This document shows, piece after piece, positions 26,386 to 34,752 of a stretch of 64,000 nucleotides of DNA. Location of the stretch: NCBI GenBank assembly GCA_035556195.1, contig DATMFK010000060.1:86910-150909 (forward strand), read 5' to 3'. Source of the stretch: G016756615 sp035556195 (GTDB taxonomy: Bacteria; Pseudomonadota; Alphaproteobacteria; Rhizobiales; Rhizobiaceae). The position numbers were made by a program, and so were the translations under genes. Within the stretch, counting starts at the first letter, position 1. Each line of letters starts with the position of its first letter. The notes under the pieces were generated by a model, which saw only the letters and a list, made by a program, of their open reading frames with translations, had not been told where the DNA came from and made no database searches.

Positions 26386-27348
26386 ATGCGACAGATTGCG
26401 ACACGCTTCCTGAATCCAAAGGGATCACGCCAGGGGATCTGGATTCTTCCCCTATTGATAGCCGGAGTGATCGGCATCTGGCTCAGCCTACAGACGGCGC
26501 AGTTCCTGAATGCGGCCAATCTGGTCAACCTGGTCGGGCAGGCGATGCCGCTGGTCATCACCGCCATCGGCCAGATGTTCGTGATCCTGCTCGGCGGGCT
26601 CGATCTTTCAGTCGGTTCCGTGATCAGCTTCACCACAGCGGTTCTGGCGCTGGATGCGCCAGGCTATCTGCTGGTTCCGGCCGTTTTCCTCCTGGCGGGT
26701 CTGATCGGCTTCGTCAACGGGTTCATCATCACCCGGCTCAACGTCCACCCGATCATCGCCACGCTTTCCATGCAATATATCGTCCTGGGAGTGACGCGGG
26801 TACTGCGGCCGGTGTCGGGCGGAACGGTGCCGGAACTCGTGATCGCCTCCGTATCGGGCTCCTTCCTGGGCGTCCCGCTACCCGTGCTCTGGGGCCTCTT
26901 CGCGATCGGAGTCGCTTGGAAGCTGCTATACGGGTCGCGGTTTGGCTTGCATCTCTTCGCGATCGGCGGAGGCGTATCGTCGGGGGCGGAGGATGCTGCG
27001 CATAATTTCGGCATCTCCGACAAGCGCAACATCCTTCTTGCCTACGTGATCTGCTCCTGTTTTGCGGCGCTCGCGGGCGTCTTTCTGGCAGGCCGCATCG
27101 TATCTGGCGACCCGAATGTCGGCCTGCTTTTCGAACTCGATGCGGTCACTGCGGTTGCCATCGGCGGCACGCAACTTTCCGGCGGCATTGGCAGTCTGCA
27201 AGGTACTGTCCTCGGTGCGCTCGTCATGGCGCTGCTCGCCAATGGCATGAACCTGGCGAACGTCTCGCCCTTCATCCAAACCACGGTCAAGGGCGCGATC
27301 CTGCTGCTCGTCGTGTCACTGCAATCGCGCAAGAAGATGGGGCTGTAA
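26386..27348 (+). CDS. Sugar ABC transporter permease (RbsC type)
   Basis: About 320 residues, eight or more TM helices. Family motif FVILLGGLDLSVGSV and late VAIGGTQLSGGIGSLQGTVLG are typical of BPD_transp_2 permeases. ATG 26386 is 28 bp after the ATPase stop; a GTG at 26350 overlapping that stop would add 12 residues and is equally possible. Confidence 0.88.
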   Translation: MRQIATRFLNPKGSRQGIWILPLLIAGVIGIWLSLQTAQFLNAANLVNLVGQAMPLVITAIGQMFVILLGGLDLSVGSVISFTTAVLALDAPGYLLVPAVFLLAGLIGFVNGFIITRLNVHPIIATLSMQYIVLGVTRVLRPVSGGTVPELVIASVSGSFLGVPLPVLWGLFAIGVAWKLLYGSRFGLHLFAIGGGVSSGAEDAAHNFGISDKRNILLAYVICSCFAALAGVFLAGRIVSGDPNVGLLFELDAVTAVAIGGTQLSGGIGSLQGTVLGALVMALLANGMNLANVSPFIQTTVKGAILLLVVSLQSRKKMGL

Positions 27349-27349
27349 G

Positions 27350-28303
27350 ATGACGGCAGCGCTCGACAGCCTCCTCGTGCGCAGGCTCCTGCGCATCCCA
27401 CCGTCCTATTACGTATTCGTAGTGCTGCTGATCATCCTCTGGATCGCGCGGCCCCACATGCTGAACCTCAATGTGATGGGGATCTTCATCCGTCAGACCG
27501 TGCCGCTCGGCATCCTCGTTCTGGGGCAGTTGCTGGTGATGCGAATAAAAAGCATCGACCTGTCGGGCGGCGGCGTCATCCTGCTTACCAACTATTACAT
27601 CTCGTCCGGGCTCTTTCATGAAGCCTCGATGACCTTCTTCGTCTTGCTCGCGCTCGCCACAGGTCTAACGGTCGGTCTGTTCAACGGGCTTATGATCGGA
27701 AAGAGACGGGTCTCGGCTGTGATCGTCACGCTGGCGGTCAGCATCGTTCTCGTCGGGATCGTGCAATTCCTCTCGAGCGGCAAGCCGCCGGGTGACGTGC
27801 CTTCCAACTTCGCTGACCTTTACAACACAAAGCTCGGCCCGGTCCCGACCCCGGTTGTATTCTGGATCATTCTTTCGTTCGCCATGTCGCTGTTCCTGTC
27901 GAAAAGCGTGTTCGGTCGCCACGTCGCTTCAGTTGGCGAGAACGCGCAGGCGGCTCATTTCTCAGGTGTCCCGGTCGAGCGGACCGTTGTTCTAGCCCAT
28001 GTTCTCGCCGGTCTGATCGCCGCTATTGCCGCGCTCGTTCAAACGGCTTCGATCGCTGTCGGGAGCGTACGAGTGGGCCTGGACTTGCCTATCCTGGCCG
28101 TGGCCGCCACCATCCTTGGCGGCGTGGTTTTCGGGCGCGGGGAGGGCGGAGTTTGGGGGCCGTTCTTCGGCGTCCTGTCTTTCGCACTGCTCTTCGTCGT
28201 GATGACGACCTTCGGGATCGACGAACCCGGCAAACTCGTCGCCCAGGGCCTTATCATCCTGCTTGCTGCAATCTTCTACGGACTACGCTCGACCAAGTCG
28301 TGA
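27350..28303 (+). CDS. Sugar ABC transporter permease (RbsC type)
   Basis: 317 residues, second permease of the heterodimer; starts one base after the previous stop. Motifs GQLLVMRIKSIDLSGGGVIL and AVAATILGGVVFGRGEGGVW correspond to the paired permease motifs, with a charged RIKSIDLS in place of the usual GGIDLSVG. Importers of this class with two different permeases are common in rhizobia. Confidence 0.88.
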   Translation: MTAALDSLLVRRLLRIPPSYYVFVVLLIILWIARPHMLNLNVMGIFIRQTVPLGILVLGQLLVMRIKSIDLSGGGVILLTNYYISSGLFHEASMTFFVLLALATGLTVGLFNGLMIGKRRVSAVIVTLAVSIVLVGIVQFLSSGKPPGDVPSNFADLYNTKLGPVPTPVVFWIILSFAMSLFLSKSVFGRHVASVGENAQAAHFSGVPVERTVVLAHVLAGLIAAIAALVQTASIAVGSVRVGLDLPILAVAATILGGVVFGRGEGGVWGPFFGVLSFALLFVVMTTFGIDEPGKLVAQGLIILLAAIFYGLRSTKS

Positions 28304-28358
28304 ACTGCCATCCAATCCTGCCTGCTCAACCAATACCACCTGCTCAAGAGGAGAAACC

Positions 28359-29036
28359 ATGACCAGATCGATTTTGTGCTTTGGCGACTCGCTGACCTGG
28401 GGCTGGATTCCGGTGATTGAAGGCTCTCCCACCTATCGTTACGCATATGAGGAGCGCTGGACGGGCGTCATGGCTTCACATCTGGGCGATGGCTACGATG
28501 TTATCGAGGAGGGGCTGAGTGCACGCACGACCAGTCTCGATGATCCCAACGATCCCCGGCTGAACGGCAGCGCCTATCTGCCGTCGGCAATCGCGAGCCA
28601 TCTCCCGCTCGACCTGGTGATCGTGATGCTCGGTACGAATGACACCAAATCCTTCTTTCGCCGTACACCATATGAGATCGCTAACGGAATGGCTAAGCTG
28701 GTTGGACAGATTCTCACGGGGGGAGGCGGCATCGGCACATGTTATCCTGCGCCGAAGGCCCTTGTCGTCGCGCCTCCGCCACTAACGCCAATGCCGCATC
28801 CCTTCTTCCAGGGAATGTTCGGCGGCGGGCATGAGAAATCCGCTGCGCTTGCCGAGCAATACCGGGCGATGGCCGACTTCATGAAAGTGGACTTCCTCAA
28901 TGCCGGCGACTTCATCACAACAGATGGTTGCGATGGTATTCACTTTACGGCTGAGAATAACCGCGACCTCGGCAAGGCGATCGCAAGTAAGGTCACCGAG
29001 ATCTTTGCGCGCGCACCGGCGAAAAAGGTGGCCTGA
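28359..29036 (+). CDS. SGNH/GDSL hydrolase
   Basis: 225 residues, cytoplasmic. Catalytic blocks CFGDSLTWG, GTNDTK and DGIHFT. Paralogue of the hydrolase at 22667-23317. Start ATG 28359 with AGAGGAG upstream; 55 bp after the permease, so probably the last gene of the importer operon. Two related hydrolases framing one importer imply that deacylation of the imported sugar is part of the pathway. Confidence 0.88.
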   Translation: MTRSILCFGDSLTWGWIPVIEGSPTYRYAYEERWTGVMASHLGDGYDVIEEGLSARTTSLDDPNDPRLNGSAYLPSAIASHLPLDLVIVMLGTNDTKSFFRRTPYEIANGMAKLVGQILTGGGGIGTCYPAPKALVVAPPPLTPMPHPFFQGMFGGGHEKSAALAEQYRAMADFMKVDFLNAGDFITTDGCDGIHFTAENNRDLGKAIASKVTEIFARAPAKKVA

Positions 29037-29064
29037 CGAGCACGGCGAAGCGCCGGCGATCGCT

Positions 29065-29112
29065 TAAGTGCCGGGAAACGCGAAGCCACAAGCGGCCTTT
29101 TCTTCCGCGCCC
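29065..29112 (-). pseudogene. Fragment resembling an internal segment of the BCCT transporter gene
   Basis: About 48 bases align to 29916-29966 inside the neighbouring transporter gene, including the run AAACGCGAAGCCACAA, but with single-base gaps that break the frame. It is a short frameshifted fragment of a diverged homologue or an imperfect local duplication. The rest of 29037-29277 shows no gene. Confidence 0.45.
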
Positions 29113-29277
29113 GACCAGGAGACCATCGAGCCTTGCGAGCATCGCGAAGCTGTGATGCCTCGCGATCGCTACGACTTCTTTTGATTTGACGAGCAGGGAT
29201 CGGTCGCCCCTTGACGTCCCATCCCGAAGCCGGAAGCGCCGCTTCTCCGTCTCTCTCGCCTGAAGTTCTAGCGGCCG

Positions 29278-31329
29278 CTACGCCGGCAAATAGGGCGGCG
29301 CTTCCGATACAATATCATGTCTGAAGCGATCGTAGTGATTGATCACGTCTGCGATCACTTGCTCCACTTCATATCCGAAGATGTCGTAGCCGAAGCCATC
29401 CCGCGCCAGGGAAACTTCGGCTCGATAATATCGTCGCCGTTCACCTTCACGCCTTGCGGCATCGGTAAGGGCGAAAGCCGGGATCGGATAGCCCACGGAT
29501 CGAACGCGGTACACGAAATCGGCGGCGTTTGCTCCGTGCCCGACGGACAGCTGCATGCCGTCCTCGAGCTTTTCGACCCGGGCCGTCAGTCCGCGTTTTG
29601 CGAACTCCGCCTCGACGGAGACAAGAGCCTCGCTCACGGTCGTTTCGATATACGCCATGACCTGCTGTTTCGAGGGATGGCTGACGATGGCGCTTAGCCG
29701 CCGACGCCACGAAATGCTGCCATCCGCGTGAACAAGCGGGATCGGCGGCAGGGGCCTTCGCGCCATCTCGGTGGCGTCCTCGCTGAGTGCCCGCCATACG
29801 CCGTAGCACATGACGAGGATGATCACGGAAAGCGGCAACGCTGCCACCACCGCGGCCATCTGGACAGCCTCGAGGCCGCCCGCGAGCAAAAGACACGCCG
29901 CCACGCCGCCACAGGTAAGTGCCCAGAAAACGCGAAGCCACAAAGCGGGCTCTTCTTCACCGCGCGAGGTGATCATGGCGATGACCAGAGCCCCGGCATC
30001 CGAAGCCGTTACGAAATATACGGCGACCAGCAACCCGGCGATCCATGACAGCAGGACCGACCACGGGAGATAGTCGAAGACCGTGAACAGCGCGATAGGC
30101 ATGTTCTCGGCGACCGTGGTGGAGATCGCGCCGTTGGCTTTGTTGAGGTCAAGCCAGATCGCGACGTCACCAAACACCGTGAACCAGATGAAGCTGAAGC
30201 CCGCCGGCGCGAACAGGACCCCTATGAGAAATTGCCGGACCGTTCGACCGCGAGATATGCGGGCGATGAACATGCCGACGAATGGCGACCAGGACATCCA
30301 CCACGCCCAATAGAAAAGGGTCCAGGTGCCGACCCATTCGGTCGGCTCGTATGCGTAGATGTGAAAAGTACGCGCGACGAACGCGTTGATGTAGAGGCCG
30401 ATATTCTCGACGAAGGCCTGAAGCAGGAACCTGGTCGGCCCGAGCGCCAGGATCAGCCCCATCAACACGAACGACACGATCAGGATCATCTCGCTGAGGC
30501 GGCGGATACCATTGTCGAGCCCCGTCGCCACGGTGATCGTCGCGAGGATCGTGACGATTCCGATGAGGACGAGCTGCGTCGTCAGGTTTTGAGGCAGGCC
30601 GAAGAGATAGTTCATGCTCGCATCGAGCTGGGCGACGCCGAGACCGAGGGATGTGGCCAATCCGGCAAGGGTGCCGACGACGGCGAAGATGTCGATCACG
30701 TCGCCGATCGGCCCATGAACCCGATCCCCCAGGACCGGATGGAATGCAGATCGCACAAGCAGGGGCTGGTTCTTGCGGAAACCAAAATAGGCGAGCGACA
30801 GCCCGAGTACCCCATAGATCGCCCAGGCGTGGACGCCCCAGTGAAAGAACGTGATCTCCATGGCATCCCGCGCAGCCTGGGCACTTCTGGGTTCGGCATC
30901 GGGCGGGATGGAGAAATGGGTTATCGGTTCGGCGACCCCGTAGAACACGATCCCGATACCCATGCCCGCGCTGAACAGCATGGCCACCCAGGTGCCATAG
31001 CTGTAGTCCGGCGCCGAGTCGTCCGGCCCGAGCCTGATCCTGCCCAGGGGGCTGACGATAAGCGCGAGCAGAAACACCACGAAGATCCCGACGGCGAGCA
31101 TGTAGAACCAGCCCGCCTCCGCCAGGACCCATTCGTTCAAATATTCGAAAAGTGCCTTTGCGGATTGAGGCGCGATGCTGGCGTACAGGATCAGACCGAC
31201 CGCGATGATAGCGGAACCGAAGAAGGTGACAGGCGAAATGCTCGTCAGCTTGTTCAACAGCCGGATTCCCAGACTGGCAGCGACCTGTCGGAAAATAGAT
31301 CCCCGGCGGAAATTTCCAGCGCAGAACAC
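29278..31329 (-). CDS. betT: BCCT family transporter, BetT-like with long C-terminal domain
   Basis: Choline/betaine-type secondary transporter, about 683 residues. Twelve TM helices are expected; family landmarks are GTWVAMLFSAGMGIGIVFYG and the Trp-rich TWTLFYWAWWMSWSPFVGMF. The glycine-rich segment GMGIGIVFY fits the proton-coupled BetT group. A hydrophilic C-terminal region of about 170 residues resembles the osmosensing BetT tail. The start is uncertain: GTG 31329 lacks a good ribosome site, and initiation near LLNKLTSISP is possible. Confidence 0.88.
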   Translation of the reverse strand: MFCAGNFRRGSIFRQVAASLGIRLLNKLTSISPVTFFGSAIIAVGLILYASIAPQSAKALFEYLNEWVLAEAGWFYMLAVGIFVVFLLALIVSPLGRIRLGPDDSAPDYSYGTWVAMLFSAGMGIGIVFYGVAEPITHFSIPPDAEPRSAQAARDAMEITFFHWGVHAWAIYGVLGLSLAYFGFRKNQPLLVRSAFHPVLGDRVHGPIGDVIDIFAVVGTLAGLATSLGLGVAQLDASMNYLFGLPQNLTTQLVLIGIVTILATITVATGLDNGIRRLSEMILIVSFVLMGLILALGPTRFLLQAFVENIGLYINAFVARTFHIYAYEPTEWVGTWTLFYWAWWMSWSPFVGMFIARISRGRTVRQFLIGVLFAPAGFSFIWFTVFGDVAIWLDLNKANGAISTTVAENMPIALFTVFDYLPWSVLLSWIAGLLVAVYFVTASDAGALVIAMITSRGEEEPALWLRVFWALTCGGVAACLLLAGGLEAVQMAAVVAALPLSVIILVMCYGVWRALSEDATEMARRPLPPIPLVHADGSISWRRRLSAIVSHPSKQQVMAYIETTVSEALVSVEAEFAKRGLTARVEKLEDGMQLSVGHGANAADFVYRVRSVGYPIPAFALTDAARREGERRRYYRAEVSLARDGFGYDIFGYEVEQVIADVINHYDRFRHDIVSEAPPYLPA

Positions 31330-31411
31330 TCGACAGGAAGTGCCGGCCGGGCTTTCTCCACGAATTCAGGTCGCCTTCACCCATGGAGCATGGCAAGAAA
31401 ATGCACGCGGT

Positions 31412-31750
31412 TCAGCTTCGAACGGCGCGCTCCAACTCGCTTTTCGACATTTTCGAGCGCCCGGGAATTCCTTGGCGCTTGGCTTGCTCGTAAAGCTCGG
31501 ATTTTGTTCCCTCGGCCCGTGCCTGGGCAGTTTCGCCTTTGCGTTCCCGAGCTTTTGTCTTTTTCAGGGTTTCGCGATTCTCCCTTGGCGATTCGTACTT
31601 CGATGTGCCGGCTTCGCGCAGCGCTATGGCAATCGCCTGCTTTAGGTCCTTGACCTTCGGACCCTTGCCCCGAATGCGTAGCTCACCATGCTTGTATTCG
31701 TGCATGACACGCTCGACCGTGTCCTTCTGCGCTTTGGATTGTTTGGCCAT
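31412..31750 (-). CDS. DUF6496-like small basic protein
   Basis: 112 residues, highly charged. N-terminal QSKAQKDTVERVMHEYKHGE is the family mark; the C-terminus (KSELYEQAKRQGIPGRSKMS) resembles a Rho-N/SAP-like helical motif, suggesting nucleic-acid binding. Start ATG 31750 with CGGAGC upstream. An EcfG-type promoter (31780-31804) would place it under the general stress response. Confidence 0.8.
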   Translation of the reverse strand: MAKQSKAQKDTVERVMHEYKHGELRIRGKGPKVKDLKQAIAIALREAGTSKYESPRENRETLKKTKARERKGETAQARAEGTKSELYEQAKRQGIPGRSKMSKSELERAVRS

Positions 31751-31779
31751 CGTTTTTGCTCCGATGCAGCTTCGTTCGG

Positions 31780-31804
31780 AACGCTGCAGGTAAGGGGAGG
31801 TTCC
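31780..31804 (-). promoter_or_regulatory. EcfG/RpoE2-type general stress promoter
   Basis: On the minus strand GGAAC (31804-31800), 16-nt spacer, CGTT (31783-31780): an exact match to the alphaproteobacterial EcfG consensus. The predicted start of transcription is about 23 bases upstream of the DUF6496-like start codon. Confidence 0.65.
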
Positions 31805-31910
31805 GGAGCCGGCCGCTGGGCGCTGGTACGGTCTGACCGAAAATGGCGGCGCGGCAGATCGGAACGGAAATTGCTGCCCAAGAAATCAGGCCAAGCGGGG
31901 CTGCCGTCCC

Positions 31911-31935
31911 GGAACTTTCAACGAGGCGCACGGTT
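31911..31935 (+). promoter_or_regulatory. Possible EcfG-type promoter
   Basis: GGAAC (31911-31915), 16-nt spacer, GGTT (31932-31935), one mismatch to the -10 consensus CGTT. Lies 27 bp upstream of the small membrane protein gene. Confidence 0.4.
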
Positions 31936-31961
31936 TTCCTGATGACACCGGGACAGCTTGC

Positions 31962-32114
31962 ATGGCCAAAGACGGTTCGAAACAGCCGACCTATGATGCC
32001 GAAAAGGTGCGCCAAGGCGAGATTATCCTCAGGACCCGGACGCGCCGTGTGATTTTCATATCCGGACTCGTCGGTATTGTCGTCCTCGCCCTGCTGATAG
32101 CGCTGCTGGGGTAA
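31962..32114 (+). CDS. Small single-pass membrane protein (50 aa)
   Basis: Short gene: MAKDGSKQPTYDAEKVRQGE, a basic patch (LRTRTRRV) and one TM helix (IFISGLVGIVVLALLIALLG) ending at TAA. The charge pattern puts the N-terminus in the cytoplasm. I recognise the YDAEKVRQGEI(I/V)LRT pattern as common in small rhizobial proteins. Function unknown; it is near two stress-type promoters. Confidence 0.7.
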   Translation: MAKDGSKQPTYDAEKVRQGEIILRTRTRRVIFISGLVGIVVLALLIALLG

Positions 32115-32157
32115 TCGGGCAGCTCATCGTTCCCACTCGGATGCGCGGGCGTCGCGG

Positions 32158-32382
32158 TCACGCCCTGCATCGCTCGACAAAGGTTCGAGGCACGGCCATA
32201 GCTCGGATTGGCGACGCTGATGTCTTGTTGCCCGGCTCATGATACCTGGTGTCCAAGGTGTCATTGCCGCAGTGCGGGCATTTTGGAACCCGGTCTCCTT
32301 TCGTGACGTGCGTCTGTCGATGACATCGCTCGCAACGAAAATCGCCCGTGTCGCGCGCCCTTTCACCTGCATGAGCTGCCAT
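32158..32382 (-). CDS. Small zinc-ribbon protein
   Basis: 74 residues. Two CxxC knuckles, CERCHR and CPHCGN, 20 residues apart with GDRVPKC between, form a zinc ribbon like those of short rubredoxin-like or nucleic-acid-binding proteins. Start ATG 32382 after GGGAAGAGAG. Partner and role unknown. Confidence 0.6.
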   Translation of the reverse strand: MAAHAGERARDTGDFRCERCHRQTHVTKGDRVPKCPHCGNDTLDTRYHEPGNKTSASPIRAMAVPRTFVERCRA

Positions 32383-32798
32383 TTCAGCTCTCTTCCCACT
32401 TCCCCCGGTGAGAACCCCGTAGCCCTCTGCCATGGCCCGAATTCCAGCATTGTCAACTCACACGCGGTGCTGACGAAATGCCGCGGATGGCCGCGGCACA
32501 AGGTCTCAAGTGCTGCGCGCGTGTATTCGAGCAAGTGGAGGCGAGCTGCGTCCTTTGCCCAGCCGTGGGGATTGGGATATCTCAAGCGCCGGGACCAGGG
32601 CGCCCTGGAGCACGTCCAGCGATCGATGAATCGGTGGTGAGGTGGCGCTGGCGAGTTTATCCGGACTTGCGTAGCCACTAGTCGCGCTCGGCGGGACAGT
32701 GGCGTACTGCAGATCAGCTCCCCAGCGCTCCTTCGCGCTGAAGCGTCGCGACTTTTCAGATTCGCTCCTTACGCTTCAAGCTATTGCTTTTGCAGGGC
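32383..32798. other. Gene-poor stretch
   Basis: About 415 bases with no frame I can support and no RNA gene seen. Overlapping frames on both strands look like random high-GC reading frames. Confidence 0.5.
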
Positions 32799-32828
32799 TT
32801 TCCCGAAACCGGTACACTCTTCGGGAAA
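32799..32828 (-). terminator. Hairpin downstream of the small exported protein gene
   Basis: Arms TTTCCCGAA (32799-32807) and TTCGGGAAA (32820-32828), 12-nt loop, 21 bp after the stop codon of the leftward gene. No strong T-run, so a processing or weak terminator hairpin. Confidence 0.45.
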
Positions 32829-32849
32829 CATCCTGAAAGGTTCATCAGA

Positions 32850-33206
32850 TTACCGGGTCATATGGGCTTGGGCTGTGCCGTCGCCTTTCCAGACCGCGCT
32901 TGCCGAATTGGCACCGGTCTTGGTCATCGTTACGCTGTATCCCGATCCGAACCGGATCGTATTGCCGGACACGTTGGTGCCGCCGACCTTCTGGGGGCGA
33001 CCTTGGAAGTAGTAGGAGGTCACCTTGTTATTCTTGATCGTGACTTTGCCAGGCGCTTTGCCGCCCCACTTTCCCGACCATGTTCCGTCCCAAGATGCCG
33101 TCTGAGCGGTCACCTTCTTTGATGCGGCGAGGCCCTGGGTTGGCTGGGTGATCATCATCGTAGAAGCTGCGAGTGCCATCGTCAGCATTACTGCAAAAAT
33201 GCGCAT
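32850..33206 (-). CDS. Small exported protein of unknown function
   Basis: 118 residues. Signal peptide RIFAVMLTMALAASTMMITQ, cleavage near GLAAS. The mature part is a small Gly/Trp/Ser-rich beta domain (WDGTWSGKWGGKAPGKVTIK, then SYYFQGRPQKVGGTNVSGNT), with the look of a carbohydrate- or ligand-binding beta sandwich. ATG 33206 with GGGGGAGA upstream. Monocistronic. Confidence 0.75.
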   Translation of the reverse strand: MRIFAVMLTMALAASTMMITQPTQGLAASKKVTAQTASWDGTWSGKWGGKAPGKVTIKNNKVTSYYFQGRPQKVGGTNVSGNTIRFGSGYSVTMTKTGANSASAVWKGDGTAQAHMTR

Positions 33207-33404
33207 AGTTGTCTCCCCCTTGGGTTGCATGACCAGACAAGGGCTATGGCAGGGACAATATCGTGTCATCACCCGGATTGGTGAGATCAACCGCGCCGAA
33301 CCTTGAAGCACTCCTACGGGCAAAGGCCGGGAGCAGGTCTTGTGGAACGCGGTCAGCTCGCGGCTTGACCGGTTCACGCCAGTCGGTTGTGGCTGCCGAT
33401 CTTT

Positions 33405-34493
33405 CTACCGTTCGATTGTCCGAATGCTGGCAATTGCGGCGATGAAGTCGGTCTGACGTGACATGCCTGATTTTGCGAGAATGGCTTTGACGTGAGATCG
33501 TATCGTCTCCGTGCTGACCGAGAGATGGGTCGCTACGGAAATGACATCGCTGCCCGCCGCGAGTTGCCGTGCCACCTTCGCCTCCGTCGGCGTGAGGTCG
33601 AACAGTCCCTGTATCGTTTCTGCCGCTGGGACCCGCTGGCGGTCTATTGGCGTCACAATCAGAAATGCCGTGGCGTCACTAAAGATGTCACGGGCTCTCC
33701 CTTCGACCGGGATGATGTGCACAATCGCCGGAGGAAGATTTTCATGCATTGGTAGAGGAAATGATTTGCTGGCATGGCTGCCCAAGTTGCGGTGCTGTTC
33801 GAGAGTTCTGTACAGAAGAGCGTTCGCTTGGGTGTGATGGAAACGAATACGTCCGTATGCGCCCATCGTAATTTGCGGAGCCATGTGCTCCAAAAGTCTG
33901 TTCGCGGCCATGACGCGCCCCTCGTTTCGGAGCGTGGCCGATGGCAGGCCGCTGATTTGCAGGGCTTCCATCGCGGCGTTTATTCTTTCGAATTCAAGCC
34001 TGCTCGACATCATCGCGGCGCGGGCAAGGTGAGGACGAAGCTGGTCCAGATAGGAAATCGAGGCAGCGGTAAAGGGACCCATCGCCCTCTTCTTCTCGAC
34101 GGCGACGACGATGCGCTCGCTGCTCGGGGGGGAGATCAGCGTCGCGGTTCCAAACCCGTAGCCAAGAGGCTTCATTACTTCCGTGTAAATAGGCAGCGTG
34201 TCGTACTCTTCCTGGGTAAAAACCTCCGCCTCGTTGACGAAGCCGTCGTGTTCGAGGGTCATCATCCTTGCGGCACGGATGTTCCGGTTGAGCCAGCCTT
34301 CGTCCAGCATTTTTACGCTGAGGTCATCGAGCGAAGCGGAATGAATGGCACGCGGCGCTGTGCTGCTTGCGTTGAATAGCGCAGCTCCGTGCGCGTCCGC
34401 GCCGTGCGCCATCACATCGAGAACCTTATCCCACTGTTCAGGTACGAAGGCCGCCTCGTATATCAGGTCCAGGACCTCAACGATCTCGTTCAT
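33405..34493 (-). CDS. LuxR family transcriptional regulator
   Basis: 362 residues. The C-terminal HTH reads LTPTEAKVARQLAAGSDVIS then VATHLSVSTETIRSHVKAIL, the LuxR/NarL DNA-binding domain. The N-terminal 270 residues show no receiver Asp or clear autoinducer domain; they resemble the PAS/GAF-like sensory part found in many rhizobial LuxR proteins. ATG 34493 has GGGGG upstream. An inverted repeat 17 bp upstream may be an autoregulatory site. Target unknown. Confidence 0.85.
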   Translation of the reverse strand: MNEIVEVLDLIYEAAFVPEQWDKVLDVMAHGADAHGAALFNASSTAPRAIHSASLDDLSVKMLDEGWLNRNIRAARMMTLEHDGFVNEAEVFTQEEYDTLPIYTEVMKPLGYGFGTATLISPPSSERIVVAVEKKRAMGPFTAASISYLDQLRPHLARAAMMSSRLEFERINAAMEALQISGLPSATLRNEGRVMAANRLLEHMAPQITMGAYGRIRFHHTQANALLYRTLEQHRNLGSHASKSFPLPMHENLPPAIVHIIPVEGRARDIFSDATAFLIVTPIDRQRVPAAETIQGLFDLTPTEAKVARQLAAGSDVISVATHLSVSTETIRSHVKAILAKSGMSRQTDFIAAIASIRTIER

Positions 34494-34509
34494 GATGCCC
34501 CCAGCGCGA

Positions 34510-34533
34510 ATATTCCCCTTTAACAAGGAATAT
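34510..34533. promoter_or_regulatory. Inverted repeat upstream of the LuxR-type gene
   Basis: Arms ATATTCC (34510-34516) and GGAATAT (34527-34533) with a 10-nt spacer, 17 bp before the start codon. Candidate operator. Confidence 0.4.
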
Positions 34534-34634
34534 CGTGCAACCGGCGATAGCGCATCTTACCGGATCTCCCCAATTCGGGTGATGGGCAGTCCCTAACGAG
34601 TAGTGGTTGCGCGACCAGGGGGCATCAGGCTGCA

Positions 34635-34663
34635 GGAGGGCAAACCTTGCAGTGCTGCCCTCC
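34635..34663 (-). terminator. Hairpin downstream of nrdJ
   Basis: Arms GGAGGGC (34635-34641) and GCCCTCC (34657-34663), 15-nt loop, about 90 bp beyond the nrdJ stop. No T-run. Confidence 0.4.
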
Positions 34664-34752
34664 AACTTTGACTGCCTCCGACCCTTCAGAGGCTGTCTTT
34701 GGTAATTCTGACAATCTATGCTTCCGCTGACGTTCACCGGCGGCTTCTGCGT

